64,000 bases of DNA from Gallibacterium salpingitidis (GTDB lineage Bacteria; Pseudomonadota; Gammaproteobacteria; Enterobacterales; Pasteurellaceae): contig NZ_JTJL01000016.1 of assembly GCF_001678495.1 (NCBI RefSeq), positions 56,165-120,164 of the forward strand. The letters run 5' to 3'. Both the position numbers and the translations under genes were made by a program. Below the pieces are notes generated by a model, which was not told the origin of the DNA, made no database searches, and worked only from the letters and a program-made list of their open reading frames with translations. Positions 21,451 through 30,347 of this stretch are shown here, piece after piece; the stretch's first letter is position 1, and every line of letters begins with the position of its first letter.

Positions 21451-22368
21451 ATGAAACAACAACCTGTCATTGGTTTTATTTTGGTGTTAATTGCGGTGCT
21501 AATGTGGGGTACTTTGCCAATTATTTTACAACCAGTCTTGCCCTATATAGATAACCAAACAGTTGTTTGGTGTCGCTTCTTTGTTGCGGCAATAGGTGCT
21601 TACTTGATTCTATTTATGGGGAAAAAGCGAGCGTTTTTAGCACAACTAAAACGTCAACATATAATCTTAATCCTTTTAGGAATCATTGGTTTATCTGCGA
21701 ATTTTTTACTCTATAATTTGACGCTGAAATATATCCCAGCCACAGTAAGCCAAGTATTAAGTCCACTATCTTCTTTCTTTATGTTGATTTGTGGCATCTT
21801 TATTTTTAAAGAAAAATTGTTAATTCATCAGAAAATCGGTTTAACCATTTTATTGATCGGACTGGCGTTATTTTTTAATGATCGTTTTGCTGATTTTTCA
21901 CACGTTAATAGCTTTTCATTAGGTATTTTCTTTTGCGTCAGCTCAAGTATTGTTTGGGTTGTATATGCTGTTGCGCAAAAATTTCTACTAAGAAATTTTA
22001 CTTCTCAACAGATTTTATTTGCGATGTATTTAGGTTGTACTTTGGTGTTTTTGCCTGTAGCAAAACCTGCTCAATTACTTCATCTAGCACCGATTACGCT
22101 ATTATTTCTGTTTTATGCCTGTATTGGCACCATTTTAGCGTATGGCTGTTATGCAGAAGCATTAAACCGTTGGGATATTTCTAAAATCAGTATGATTATG
22201 CCGTTGATTCCGATTGTGACGATTTTGTTTTCGTTTATTTTTGCTTGGTTATTGCCGCATAACTTTAGTTATCCTAATTTGAATTTATTAAGTTATATTG
22301 GCGCTGGTGTGGTTGTGTTTGGTTCGTTTTTTTCGTCAGCTGGCTATCGTTTTATCAAGAAAAGGTAA
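21451..22368 (+). CDS. EamA/DMT-superfamily membrane transporter
   Basis: A 305-residue protein with ten predicted membrane helices formed by two EamA repeats (about 8-142 and 155-300). Typical motifs are the glycine- and tryptophan-rich start (LIAVLMWGTLPIILQPVLP) and the RFFVAAIGAY segment. Members export amino acids, nucleosides or drugs; the substrate cannot be told from sequence. It stands alone between the two zapB hairpins and a strong terminator shared with ppiB. Confidence 0.8.
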   Translation: MKQQPVIGFILVLIAVLMWGTLPIILQPVLPYIDNQTVVWCRFFVAAIGAYLILFMGKKRAFLAQLKRQHIILILLGIIGLSANFLLYNLTLKYIPATVSQVLSPLSSFFMLICGIFIFKEKLLIHQKIGLTILLIGLALFFNDRFADFSHVNSFSLGIFFCVSSSIVWVVYAVAQKFLLRNFTSQQILFAMYLGCTLVFLPVAKPAQLLHLAPITLLFLFYACIGTILAYGCYAEALNRWDISKISMIMPLIPIVTILFSFIFAWLLPHNFSYPNLNLLSYIGAGVVVFGSFFSSAGYRFIKKR

Positions 22369-22372
22369 TGGG

Positions 22373-22414
22373 AAATTATCCTAGATATGATGCTATCTAG
22401 GATAATTTTTGTTT
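22373..22414. terminator. Bidirectional terminator between the DMT exporter and ppiB
   Basis: A perfect 15-bp stem (22373-22387 with 22394-22408) has a 6-nt loop and a TTTTTGTTTT tract on the plus side. It lies between convergent genes. Confidence 0.85.
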
Positions 22415-22923
22415 TATGCGACAGTAACAGATTGAATAATTACGTCTTCTACTGGAACATCATCGTGGTAACCTTTGCTAGTCGTTTTTACGCCACGAAT
22501 TTTATCTACTACATCCATGCCTTCAACCACTTCACCAAAAACAGCATAACCCCATTCTTGTACTACTTCACGTCCGAACATCTCTTTTGCACGATAATCC
22601 AAGAAGGTGTTATCAGCAACATTGATAAAGAATTGTGCTGAAGCAGAATGTGGATCAGATGTACGAGCCATAGAAATAGTGCCGCGTTTATTGCTTAATC
22701 TATTGTTGGCTTCATTACGAATTGGAGCTTTAGTGGCTTTTTCTTTCATTCCCACTTCCATTCCGCCGCCTTGAATCATAAAACCATCAATAACGCGGTG
22801 GAAAATCGTGTTGTTATAAAAACCTTCTTTGCAGTAATTTAGAAAGTTTTCTGCGGTAATTGGCGCTTTTTCAAAATTTAATGCGATTTTAATATCGCCA
22901 AAATTAGTGTGTAGTATTATCAT
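22414..22923 (-). CDS. ppiB: Peptidyl-prolyl cis-trans isomerase B (cyclophilin)
   Basis: A 169-residue cytosolic cyclophilin (E. coli PpiB 164). The core motifs [35 protein letters not shown] and [14 protein letters not shown] are present, with Arg and Phe of the active site. I chose the ATG at 22923 ([15 protein letters not shown]) because AAGGAAG lies just upstream and it matches the family start; an upstream ATG would add nine residues. Divergent from cysS. Confidence 0.95.
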   Translation of the reverse strand: MIILHTNFGDIKIALNFEKAPITAENFLNYCKEGFYNNTIFHRVIDGFMIQGGGMEVGMKEKATKAPIRNEANNRLSNKRGTISMARTSDPHSASAQFFINVADNTFLDYRAKEMFGREVVQEWGYAVFGEVVEGMDVVDKIRGVKTTSKGYHDDVPVEDVIIQSVTVA

Positions 22924-23041
22924 TAGCTCTTCCTTAAATAGCGTTGTCAAAAACCGCGCTATTATTCCACAAAATGTAAAAGTGGTCTATTTTTGTGAAA
23001 TCGAACGAAAGTGTTCAATTATTTATATAAAGGTCATTAAT

Positions 23042-24421
23042 ATGTTAAAGGTTTTCAATACATTAAAACGAGAGAAAGAGATTTTTACCCCTATTCATCC
23101 AAATCAAGTCGGAATGTATGTGTGCGGTGTGACCGTTTATGATCTTTGCCATATTGGACATGGAAGAACCTTTGTTAGTTTTGATGTTATTGCACGTTAT
23201 TTGCGTTATTTAGGCTATCAGCTTACTTATGTACGTAATATTACTGATGTGGACGATAAAATTATTAAACGTGCATTAGAAAATAAAGAAACCTGCGAAC
23301 AGTTAGTGGATCGCATGGTTGCGGAAATGTATAAGGATTTTGATGCATTAAATATTCAACGTCCTGATTTTGAACCACGTGCAACACACCATATTCCAGA
23401 GATTATTGCTTTAGTGGAAAAGTTAATTAATAACGGTCATGCTTATGTCGCTGACAATGGTGATGTAATGTTTGATGTGGATTCATTTAAAGCGTATGGC
23501 GCTTTATCTCGTCAAGATTTAAGCCAGTTACAAGCGGGCGCTAGAGTTGAAATTAATGGCATCAAGAAAAATCCGATGGATTTCGTACTTTGGAAAATGT
23601 CGAAAGAAAATGAACCAAGCTGGCAATCACCATGGGGTGCAGGTCGTCCTGGTTGGCATATCGAATGTTCAGCAATGAACTGCAAGCAATTAGGGGAACA
23701 TTTTGATATTCATGGTGGTGGCTCAGACTTAATGTTCCCTCATCATGAAAATGAGATTGCTCAATCGTGCTGTGCGCATGGCGGTGAATATGTCAATTAT
23801 TGGCTGCATTCAGGCATGATTATGGTGGATAAAGAGAAGATGTCCAAATCACTAGGCAACTTCTTTACCATTCGTGATGTATTGCAACATTATGATGCAG
23901 AAAGTGTACGTTATTTTCTATTAACAGCCCATTATCGTAGTCAATTAAATTATAGTGAAGAAAATCTGAAGTTAGCTCATTCAGCGTTAGAACGTTTATA
24001 TACCGCATTACGTGGTACAGATGCTAATGCCGAAGCTGCTGGTGGCGAGAACTTTGTTGAAGCCTTTAAAGCAGCGATGGATGATGATTTTAATACGCCG
24101 GGTGCGTTATCAGTACTGTTTGATATGGCAAGAGAGCTCAATAAACTAAAAGCGGAAGATAATCCAATTGCCAATGGTTTCGCTGCCAGAATGCGTGAAT
24201 TAGCGAGTGTATTAGGTTTGTTATATCAAGATCCTGAAACCTTTTTACAAGCGGGGTTAGACGATGATGAAACTCAAGTTATTGAAGCTTTAATCCAACA
24301 ACGTAATCAAGCACGAGCCAATAAAGATTGGGCTGCAGCAGATGCCGCTCGCGATAAATTAAAAGAGATGGGTGTGGTAATTGAAGATGGTGCTAATGGC
24401 ACCACCTGGCGTAAGGCGTAA
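23042..24421 (+). CDS. cysS: Cysteinyl-tRNA synthetase
   Basis: Class I synthetase of 459 residues (E. coli 461). The zinc ligand Cys28 ([10 protein letters not shown]), HIGH at 37-40, the WHIECSAMN zinc segment and KMSKS at 266-270 are all in place, followed by the DALR anticodon domain. The ATG at 23042 follows AAGG at good distance; upstream in-frame codons overlap ppiB and are not used. Monocistronic, closed by a terminator. Confidence 0.97.
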   Translation: MLKVFNTLKREKEIFTPIHPNQVGMYVCGVTVYDLCHIGHGRTFVSFDVIARYLRYLGYQLTYVRNITDVDDKIIKRALENKETCEQLVDRMVAEMYKDFDALNIQRPDFEPRATHHIPEIIALVEKLINNGHAYVADNGDVMFDVDSFKAYGALSRQDLSQLQAGARVEINGIKKNPMDFVLWKMSKENEPSWQSPWGAGRPGWHIECSAMNCKQLGEHFDIHGGGSDLMFPHHENEIAQSCCAHGGEYVNYWLHSGMIMVDKEKMSKSLGNFFTIRDVLQHYDAESVRYFLLTAHYRSQLNYSEENLKLAHSALERLYTALRGTDANAEAAGGENFVEAFKAAMDDDFNTPGALSVLFDMARELNKLKAEDNPIANGFAARMRELASVLGLLYQDPETFLQAGLDDDETQVIEALIQQRNQARANKDWAAADAARDKLKEMGVVIEDGANGTTWRKA

Positions 24422-24448
24422 TGTAATATGAAAGATTAATCGGAGGAG

Positions 24449-24482
24449 AGCCAATAGCTAGGACTATTGGCTTTCTTTTTTG
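24449..24482 (+). terminator. Terminator after cysS
   Basis: The stem agccaatag (24449-24457) / ctattggct (24464-24472) has a 6-nt loop followed by TTCTTTTTT. Confidence 0.88.
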
Positions 24483-24499
24483 ATGTGTATTTAATGTAG

Positions 24500-25759
24500 T
24501 TAGAGTTTATAATTTTTTTTATCAATGCCATATTTTCTCATGCGTAAATATAGTTTTTTACGTGGAATATCTAAATAAGTGGCTACCTCATTTATTCTAC
24601 CTTGATAAAAAATCAATGCATTTTCTATGATCTGTTTTTCGTATTCATCTACTTGTTCGTTGAGGGGTTTTATATCTCCAGCAGTCATTGGAGTTGATGA
24701 ATGTGGTGATAAAGAGACTTGATCGGAAAGTAAACCAATAGCATATAATTCTGCAATATTAATTAGTTCTTTTACGTTTCCACTCCAGTCTTGATTTAGC
24801 AAGGTTTGTAAGATTTTTTTAGGTGGTTTTTCATACTCTTTCTTTAGACGAAGGCAGCTTTTCTGCACATAATGACAAAAAATTGGAATGATATCGCTAG
24901 TACGTTTTCTTAGTGGCAGTAATTCGATCTGAGTATGTAAAAATAGATAATAAAAATCCGAGATAAGGGACTTATCCTGAATAAGTTGTAGTAGAGCTAA
25001 ATCACTAATGAGCACTAAACGGAATGATACATTCTCGTTATTTAAGGCATTTGCTAATAACTGTTGTTCTCGTTGTGGTAAATAGTGAACATTTTTCAGA
25101 ATTAAAGTACCTTGTTTAGTTTCATTAATTAATGCTTCTATATTAATTTGATCTTGAGGATAACATTCATAAGTGACTAGCGGAGAGTGTTTTCTGGCAC
25201 TTAATTTGTGTAAATAAATGGCTGAAAGATGCCGTCCTGTACCAGCTTCTCCCCATAAAAAGACAGGAATATTGCTATTGGCTAGTTTTTGTAGTTGTTC
25301 TCGATTTGCGATACCCCAATCACTCTGGCCAATAAAGACTTCATTTAATTGTTTTAATTGCCATAACCGATTTTCTATTGTACTGCTTCGTTGTTGTAAA
25401 GCTTGTTTAATCTGAATTAGTAAATTTTCTAAGGATAATGGCTTTTCAAGGAAATTAAGTGCTCCTTTTTTTACGGCATCCACCGCCATAGGTACGTCAC
25501 CATGGCCAGTGATCATAATCACCGGCAATTGAGGATCATACTTAATGATATCTTGTAATAAAGTTAATCCAGAAATATTAGGTAAAAGTACGTCACACAA
25601 TACAACACCAAGCCAATTTTCAGGAATTTGTGTCACTATATCAATAGGATCAGAACAGGTGATAACTTGATATCCTTCTTGTTGTAGTAAGTCCTGAAAA
25701 GATTCAAGAATATCAATGTCATCATCAATAAGTAGTACGTTATATTCTGTGCTAAACAT
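24500..25759 (-). CDS. PgtA-like response regulator, NtrC family with degenerate AAA+ domain
   Basis: A 419-residue regulator. It has a receiver domain (1-120; phospho-acceptor Asp56, Thr84 and Lys106), an AAA+ domain (about 140-340) and a C-terminal Fis-type helix-turn-helix (about 380-412, GRINEVATYLDIPRKKLYLR). The AAA+ part is altered. Walker A reads GEAGTGRH with Arg for the catalytic Lys, the Walker B position reads GTLILKNVHYL without Asp-Glu, and the GAFTGA loop that contacts sigma-54 is missing, with about 15 fewer residues between the motifs. It overlaps the kinase gene by 8 bp. Size, order and partners fit PgtA of the Salmonella phosphoglycerate system. Likely controls the divergent ABC operon. 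Confidence 0.82.
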   Translation of the reverse strand: MFSTEYNVLLIDDDIDILESFQDLLQQEGYQVITCSDPIDIVTQIPENWLGVVLCDVLLPNISGLTLLQDIIKYDPQLPVIMITGHGDVPMAVDAVKKGALNFLEKPLSLENLLIQIKQALQQRSSTIENRLWQLKQLNEVFIGQSDWGIANREQLQKLANSNIPVFLWGEAGTGRHLSAIYLHKLSARKHSPLVTYECYPQDQINIEALINETKQGTLILKNVHYLPQREQQLLANALNNENVSFRLVLISDLALLQLIQDKSLISDFYYLFLHTQIELLPLRKRTSDIIPIFCHYVQKSCLRLKKEYEKPPKKILQTLLNQDWSGNVKELINIAELYAIGLLSDQVSLSPHSSTPMTAGDIKPLNEQVDEYEKQIIENALIFYQGRINEVATYLDIPRKKLYLRMRKYGIDKKNYKL

Positions 25760-27737
25760 TTTGAGTTACCTTAAAATTTAAAATTACTAATGCATGATGG
25801 GTTAGAGTAGATGCAATATGTAACTCACCTTGGCATTGTTCCATTATCGATCGGCTAATAGAAAGGCCTAGACCTAAGTTAATAGATTTATTAGTTGAAA
25901 AAGGTTGTAATAACTTATCAGATAAGGGCCAACCTTTGCCGTTATCTGAAACCCATAAACAGATGTTGTTTTTATCACAATGATTAATTTCAATATGAAT
26001 TTCTGGTGGAATATGTTCAATTGCTTCTAAAGAGTTTAGGAATAAATTAACAAAAACCTGTTCAATTAATACGTCTTCACCAAGAATATTAGGTAATGTT
26101 GGCGGCATAATTAATTTACCTTGGCGGTTTTTATGTTTAGATTCTAATAATTCCCATGAATTTTGAATACAATTAGTCAAATTGACAGCCTGTAATTTTC
26201 CGACTCCTTGTCGAGAAAATTGACGTAATCTTTTAATAATTAATGCTGTTCTATCTACCAAATGGTTAATTTTATTTAGGTAATCTAATACTGCTTCCAT
26301 CTTTTGTTTTTGGATAGCCCGTTTAGCGCTGAACAAATAGGCATTCATTGCATTAAGAGGTTGTGTGATTTCATGACTGATAGAAGTGAGAGTTTTTCCT
26401 ACAGCAGCAAGTTTTGCAGCTTGTGTTAGCTCATTTTGAATATTTTCTAATTCAGTTTGAATTTTTATTCTATTATGAATTTCATTGAGCAATGTTTGAT
26501 TTCTTGCTTCTAGTTCAGCTTGTTTTTTCTGCATTTCAGATAAGAATAGTCGTAATAATTGCGCAATACGACCTAACTCATCATTACCATAAACGGCTAT
26601 TTTTACGTTATCTTTGCCGCTTGTTAATTGGGAAACGGCAAGATTTAATTGTTGGAACCGTTTTAATAAACGTAAACGAATATAAAAAAAGTTTACTGCA
26701 ATAACAAAAAGACAAGCGATCAGCATAACTAATAAGATTAGGAATCCATTAAATTGTGTACTTTTTTCAACAATATAATGTAGTAGGTGTAGTTGATTTT
26801 CGCTATTGCCGACTTGAGTGTTAATACGTTTACGAAAAGACTTGAATATAGTATCGCTGTCTTTAACTAGTTGTTGTCGTTGTTGATTAAGTTGTGAACG
26901 TACGGCAAATAAGGTAGGCAGCTCTTGATGGTTCAAACCAAGTTGAATTAGTTCATCAAGGATTTGTTTGATAGTAGAGATTGGGGAATGTCTGCTGAGT
27001 AGATTAATCTGATTATTAATTAATAAAGAGAGATAACTGAGGTAGTTGTGAAGTTTAACAGTGTTATCTTTCTGAGTATATTCAGCAATTTGTGATCTTA
27101 ATTCAGTAATAATTTGTTCTTCATAATTCGTGAGATCATAAACTAAGAGTAATTCCTGTTGTAATTGTTTTAGTTGTTCGATTTTTTGTGTGGCTTGGGG
27201 TTGTTGAGTGATGGTTTTGGCCAAAGTAGATTGCTGCCAACTCATTTCTTGCAAAAGTGCAGTAAATTCATTATGAAAATCATCATGCAACCAATTGATT
27301 TTAGAAAGAACTTTGTTTAATTCCTCATTTAGAGTAAGAGTTCCAGTAATATTTTGTGAAATTTGTTCTAATAATGAAGATTGTTGATGTAATAAATGCA
27401 TTAAATCATCGTTTAAATTTTCGTCTAACTCGATGATTAATTCTTTGAGTGTTGATAATTGTTGCTTTGCATCATTATAGCGTGCAATTTTTTCATTAGT
27501 ATTGTTAACATTGACAAGCCGAATAAAGGCATTGTGTAAAATATTGATTTGTTCTTCTGTTTGGAAAGCTGCTTGCACTTTAGGGAAATTTTGTACTAAG
27601 GCATAGTTTATTTCAATACGTTGTTGTTGCCAGGTATATAAACCAACGCCACCCACTAATAGGCAAAGGAATACACTGATTAAAAAAGAGAGTTGTAAAC
27701 CAGTACTAAGATCTAAACGTTTTAACCAAGATTTCAT
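25752..27737 (-). CDS. PgtB-like sensor histidine kinase
   Basis: A 661-residue inner-membrane kinase. Helix 1 is at about 15-35, followed by a large, glutamine-rich, mostly helical periplasmic domain (36-328), helix 2 at about 330-352, a HAMP region, and a coiled coil. The kinase core has His455 in the H-box SISHEITQPLNAMNAY, an N-box (564-572, VNLFLNSLEA), G1 DNGKG (598-602) and G2 GLGLS (622-626). Its start overlaps the stop of the upstream periplasmic protein gene (ATGA) and its stop overlaps the regulator start. The unusually long periplasmic domain is expected to contact the PgtC-like protein rather than a small ligand directly (inference from the Pgt system). Confidence 0.85.
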   Translation of the reverse strand: MKSWLKRLDLSTGLQLSFLISVFLCLLVGGVGLYTWQQQRIEINYALVQNFPKVQAAFQTEEQINILHNAFIRLVNVNNTNEKIARYNDAKQQLSTLKELIIELDENLNDDLMHLLHQQSSLLEQISQNITGTLTLNEELNKVLSKINWLHDDFHNEFTALLQEMSWQQSTLAKTITQQPQATQKIEQLKQLQQELLLVYDLTNYEEQIITELRSQIAEYTQKDNTVKLHNYLSYLSLLINNQINLLSRHSPISTIKQILDELIQLGLNHQELPTLFAVRSQLNQQRQQLVKDSDTIFKSFRKRINTQVGNSENQLHLLHYIVEKSTQFNGFLILLVMLIACLFVIAVNFFYIRLRLLKRFQQLNLAVSQLTSGKDNVKIAVYGNDELGRIAQLLRLFLSEMQKKQAELEARNQTLLNEIHNRIKIQTELENIQNELTQAAKLAAVGKTLTSISHEITQPLNAMNAYLFSAKRAIQKQKMEAVLDYLNKINHLVDRTALIIKRLRQFSRQGVGKLQAVNLTNCIQNSWELLESKHKNRQGKLIMPPTLPNILGEDVLIEQVFVNLFLNSLEAIEHIPPEIHIEINHCDKNNICLWVSDNGKGWPLSDKLLQPFSTNKSINLGLGLSISRSIMEQCQGELHIASTLTHHALVILNFKVTQNV

Positions 27738-28972
27738 TCTAAATTTTCCAATGCTTTAATAAATGAGAGTTGTTGTGCAATAAAAAAATGCTGCCAATTT
27801 AACAGTTCTTGTGAACGATCAAATTCAGATAAATATTGTGCGTTTTCGGATTGTTCTGCTGAAACAGGTAGCGAAGTAAGAATATTTCGTAATTCAGGTA
27901 GTGTCCGATTAAGAGAGGCTTCTTTTTGCTGTAATAAATGCCAATATTCTTGTAATAAGCTTAATCGATGAACGATATGTTGCTCAAAGAGTAGTTTTAC
28001 CAATTGTTGTCTTTTAATTAATAAATCATAGTTTAATTGTGGTTGTTTAAATAATTGTTGCTGTAAGGCGGCTTTTGGGTGCGTTATTGGCAAGGAAATA
28101 ATTGGGTATTTACTGAGTTGTTTTTCTGCCAAAATGAGCTGTGTGTTGGTATCCAATAAGAAAGAGATAAATTTAAATGCTTGTTCTTTCTTGCTACTTT
28201 CTGCAACTACCGCAATAAATGTCGGAGAGGTTGGAAATTGTGGAAAATATTGAAAGATGAGTTCAGGATTATTTTTTTGCGTCACAATATGGGCGTAATT
28301 ATCAATAGTGATTCCGATAGCACCTAAATGTGCTTGAATTTTATCGACAACGCCAAAACTTCGGGAAGAAATAGTGCCGACATTGATCATCATTCTTTCA
28401 ATGATGGACCATCCCTCATTCCAACCATATTTTTGTAACAAAGCCTCTAACATAATATGGTTGGTATCAGAGCGAGATGGGCTACTAATAATAATTAATC
28501 CTTGTAAAGCAGGATTAGTAAGATCTTTCCAAGACTCTGGTAAAGGAGTATGTATATCTTGTAATACGGTTTTATTTAACAACATACCATAACCAGAAAA
28601 GGCAAAAGCAACAGTGCTAGTTTTTAGAATATCGGGCAAAAAAGTAGTTTGGTTATTAATATATTTTGGTATAGGTGCTAGTTTGTTTTTCTCCTGCAAA
28701 TTATAGAAAAGCATTGGTGATGAACTTAGCACAAGATCAACTTGTTTGGCTTTTTCGGTGGAGAGTAGTTGATTAATAGATGCACTAGTTCGATTAAGAG
28801 TAGTAATCGGAATAGTATTAGGTCGTTTATTCCATTCATCAATGAGCGGTTTGATCGCTTCAGGTGCAAATGTTGTACCAATAACGAGTTCACTAGCTTT
28901 ACTCAATGTAGGAAAAGTAGCAAATAATATGAACAGAAAAACAATAAATGGTTTGAGTATTGATGTCCGCAT
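27734..28972 (-). CDS. PgtC-like periplasmic signal-sensing protein
   Basis: A 412-residue exported protein. It has a signal peptide (hydrophobic core FIVFLFILFATFPTLSKAS), a periplasmic binding-protein fold over about 25-270 (VIGTTFAPEAIKPLIDEW, GYGMLLNK, ESWKDLTNPALQG) and a long helical C-terminal extension (about 280-412) with no transporter role in the family. In Salmonella, PgtC passes the inducer signal to PgtB. The ATG at 28972 has AGGTG six bases upstream; a GTG three codons earlier is an alternative. First gene of a pgtC-pgtB-pgtA operon with overlapping junctions, divergent from an ABC importer whose own binding protein has the same fold. Confidence 0.78.
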   Translation of the reverse strand: MRTSILKPFIVFLFILFATFPTLSKASELVIGTTFAPEAIKPLIDEWNKRPNTIPITTLNRTSASINQLLSTEKAKQVDLVLSSSPMLFYNLQEKNKLAPIPKYINNQTTFLPDILKTSTVAFAFSGYGMLLNKTVLQDIHTPLPESWKDLTNPALQGLIIISSPSRSDTNHIMLEALLQKYGWNEGWSIIERMMINVGTISSRSFGVVDKIQAHLGAIGITIDNYAHIVTQKNNPELIFQYFPQFPTSPTFIAVVAESSKKEQAFKFISFLLDTNTQLILAEKQLSKYPIISLPITHPKAALQQQLFKQPQLNYDLLIKRQQLVKLLFEQHIVHRLSLLQEYWHLLQQKEASLNRTLPELRNILTSLPVSAEQSENAQYLSEFDRSQELLNWQHFFIAQQLSFIKALENLE

Positions 28973-29047
28973 ACTATTCACCTAGATTTAAATTAGCAAA
29001 GTAGCTTGTATATTAGCCAAAAAACTAGTAAGCAGAGGCGTTTTTTT

Positions 29048-29063
29048 TGTGATCATATTCAAA
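29048..29063. promoter_or_regulatory. Candidate CRP site upstream of the sensor operon
   Basis: TGTGA-tcatat-TCAAA matches nine of the ten core bases of TGTGA-N6-TCACA. It lies 75-90 bp upstream of the PgtC-like gene and far upstream of the ABC operon. Confidence 0.4.
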
Positions 29064-29161
29064 AAAATAAAATTTAAATTTATTTCATGAAATCGGATCT
29101 TTGTGTCATTTATGAACGTTTTTCTCGATATATTGATTAGTGATATTTAACACTTAATAAA

Positions 29162-29211
29162 ATGGGTTAATTTTGACCTATATTTATATATTAAATGAGT
29201 TAAATTTGACC
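29162..29211 (+). repeat. Tandem 17-bp direct repeats, likely activator sites
   Basis: ATGGGTTAATTTTGACC (29162-29178) and ATGAGTTAAATTTGACC (29195-29211) share 15 of 17 bases. Their starts are 33 bp apart, about three helical turns, so bound proteins would face the same side. They lie about 130-175 bp before the first gene of the ABC operon and are the best candidates for the PgtA-like regulator. Confidence 0.6.
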
Positions 29212-29338
29212 ATTTTTTATGAAATATACCCCTCTTTTTTTTTCTAAGTCAGATAGTTATTGTAGGTTAAGTTCTATACAAAATTAGAACGATTTGAGCA
29301 GTATTACCCATTAATAAACAGATAAGAAGGACTGGCTT

Positions 29339-30328
29339 ATGAACAAGAAATTATCCTCATTAATCATCACTCTTGGGTTAAGTATGACCGTTGCAGGTTT
29401 TGCTCAAGCAAATGAAAAACTCATTGTATATACATCAATGAAAGAATCTTTGATTGGTGCATTAAAAGCAAAATTTAGCGAAAAACATCCAGAAGTTTCA
29501 ATGGACTATCAATCTGCTGGTGCAGGTAAATTGATGGCAAAAATCGCAGCAGAGAAAGAATCTGGACAAATCATGGCAGACATTATTTGGACTAGTGAAG
29601 TACCAGATTTCTTTAAAATGAAAGAAAATGGCATGTTAGATCCGTATGTTTCGCCAGAAGTCAGCAATATTGTAAATCCGATTCCTAATTTTGATGGTTC
29701 TTTTACGCCGATTAGATTAGGAACATTAGGTATTGCTTATAACACACGTTTTGTGAAAGAACCACCTGCGACATGGGATGATATTACTGGTCCAAAATAT
29801 AAAGGGGCTTTTGGTATTGCTAACCCTGCATTATCAGGAACCTCTTATATGAGCGTTGCTTTATTGAAATCTACCTTTGGCTGGGAATTTTTTGAAAAAA
29901 TTAAAGCGAATAAAGGGAAAGTAGGTAAAGGTTCAGGGCAAGTTGTGGATGATACTGCGTCTGGCGATTTATTAGCATCGTTAGCAGTGGATTACATTAC
30001 AAACGATAAAATTAAGAAAGGCGCAGAATTAAAACTAGTTTATCCTAAAGAGATGCTAGTGATTCCAAGTCCTGCAGCTATTTTTAAAGGAACTAAAAAT
30101 AAAGAAGCTGCCAAAAAATTTATTGATTTCTTACTTTCTGAAGATGCACAAAAGATTATTGCTCAAGAAGGTACATTACCTGTGAGAAAAGGAATCCCAT
30201 CTTTAGAAGGAATGCCTACCGTAGATGATGCGATGAGTCGTGCTATTCCAATTGATTACCAAGCAATTTTGACTGAGAAAGAAGAAACTGTGAAGAAATT
30301 CACGCAAATTCTTCAAGGGCGTAATTAA
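29339..30328 (+). CDS. ABC importer periplasmic binding protein (AfuA/Fbp-fold; phosphorylated substrate suspected)
   Basis: A 329-residue exported protein with a signal peptide ending in AQA. It has the two-lobed fold of the FbpA/AfuA/PhnS group (LIVYTSMKESLIGALKAKF, LGTLGIAYNTRFVKEPPATW, FIDFLLSEDAQKIIAQEGTLP). The adjacent tyrosine pair used by ferric-binding FbpA is not seen. AfuA-type relatives bind sugar phosphates and PhnS binds aminoethylphosphonate. With a Pgt-type sensor next door, an organophosphate such as a sugar phosphate or phosphoglycerate is the best guess, not proven. First gene of a four-gene operon. Confidence 0.75.
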   Translation: MNKKLSSLIITLGLSMTVAGFAQANEKLIVYTSMKESLIGALKAKFSEKHPEVSMDYQSAGAGKLMAKIAAEKESGQIMADIIWTSEVPDFFKMKENGMLDPYVSPEVSNIVNPIPNFDGSFTPIRLGTLGIAYNTRFVKEPPATWDDITGPKYKGAFGIANPALSGTSYMSVALLKSTFGWEFFEKIKANKGKVGKGSGQVVDDTASGDLLASLAVDYITNDKIKKGAELKLVYPKEMLVIPSPAAIFKGTKNKEAAKKFIDFLLSEDAQKIIAQEGTLPVRKGIPSLEGMPTVDDAMSRAIPIDYQAILTEKEETVKKFTQILQGRN

Positions 30329-30347
30329 TAATTAAGGGATATGTTTT

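Larger units (their letters stand above)
28973..29338. promoter_or_regulatory. Shared regulatory region of the Pgt-like sensor operon and the ABC importer
   Basis: 366 bp between divergent operons, very AT-rich. It holds a CRP-like site (29048-29063) and two 17-bp direct repeats (29162-29178, 29195-29211). A TATACA -10 candidate at 29275-29280 has no recognisable -35, as expected for an activator-dependent promoter. Confidence 0.6.

Noticed and set aside
22387..22641. Open frame on the plus strand after the DMT exporter
   Set aside because: It begins within the bidirectional terminator and is antisense to ppiB; no ribosome site.
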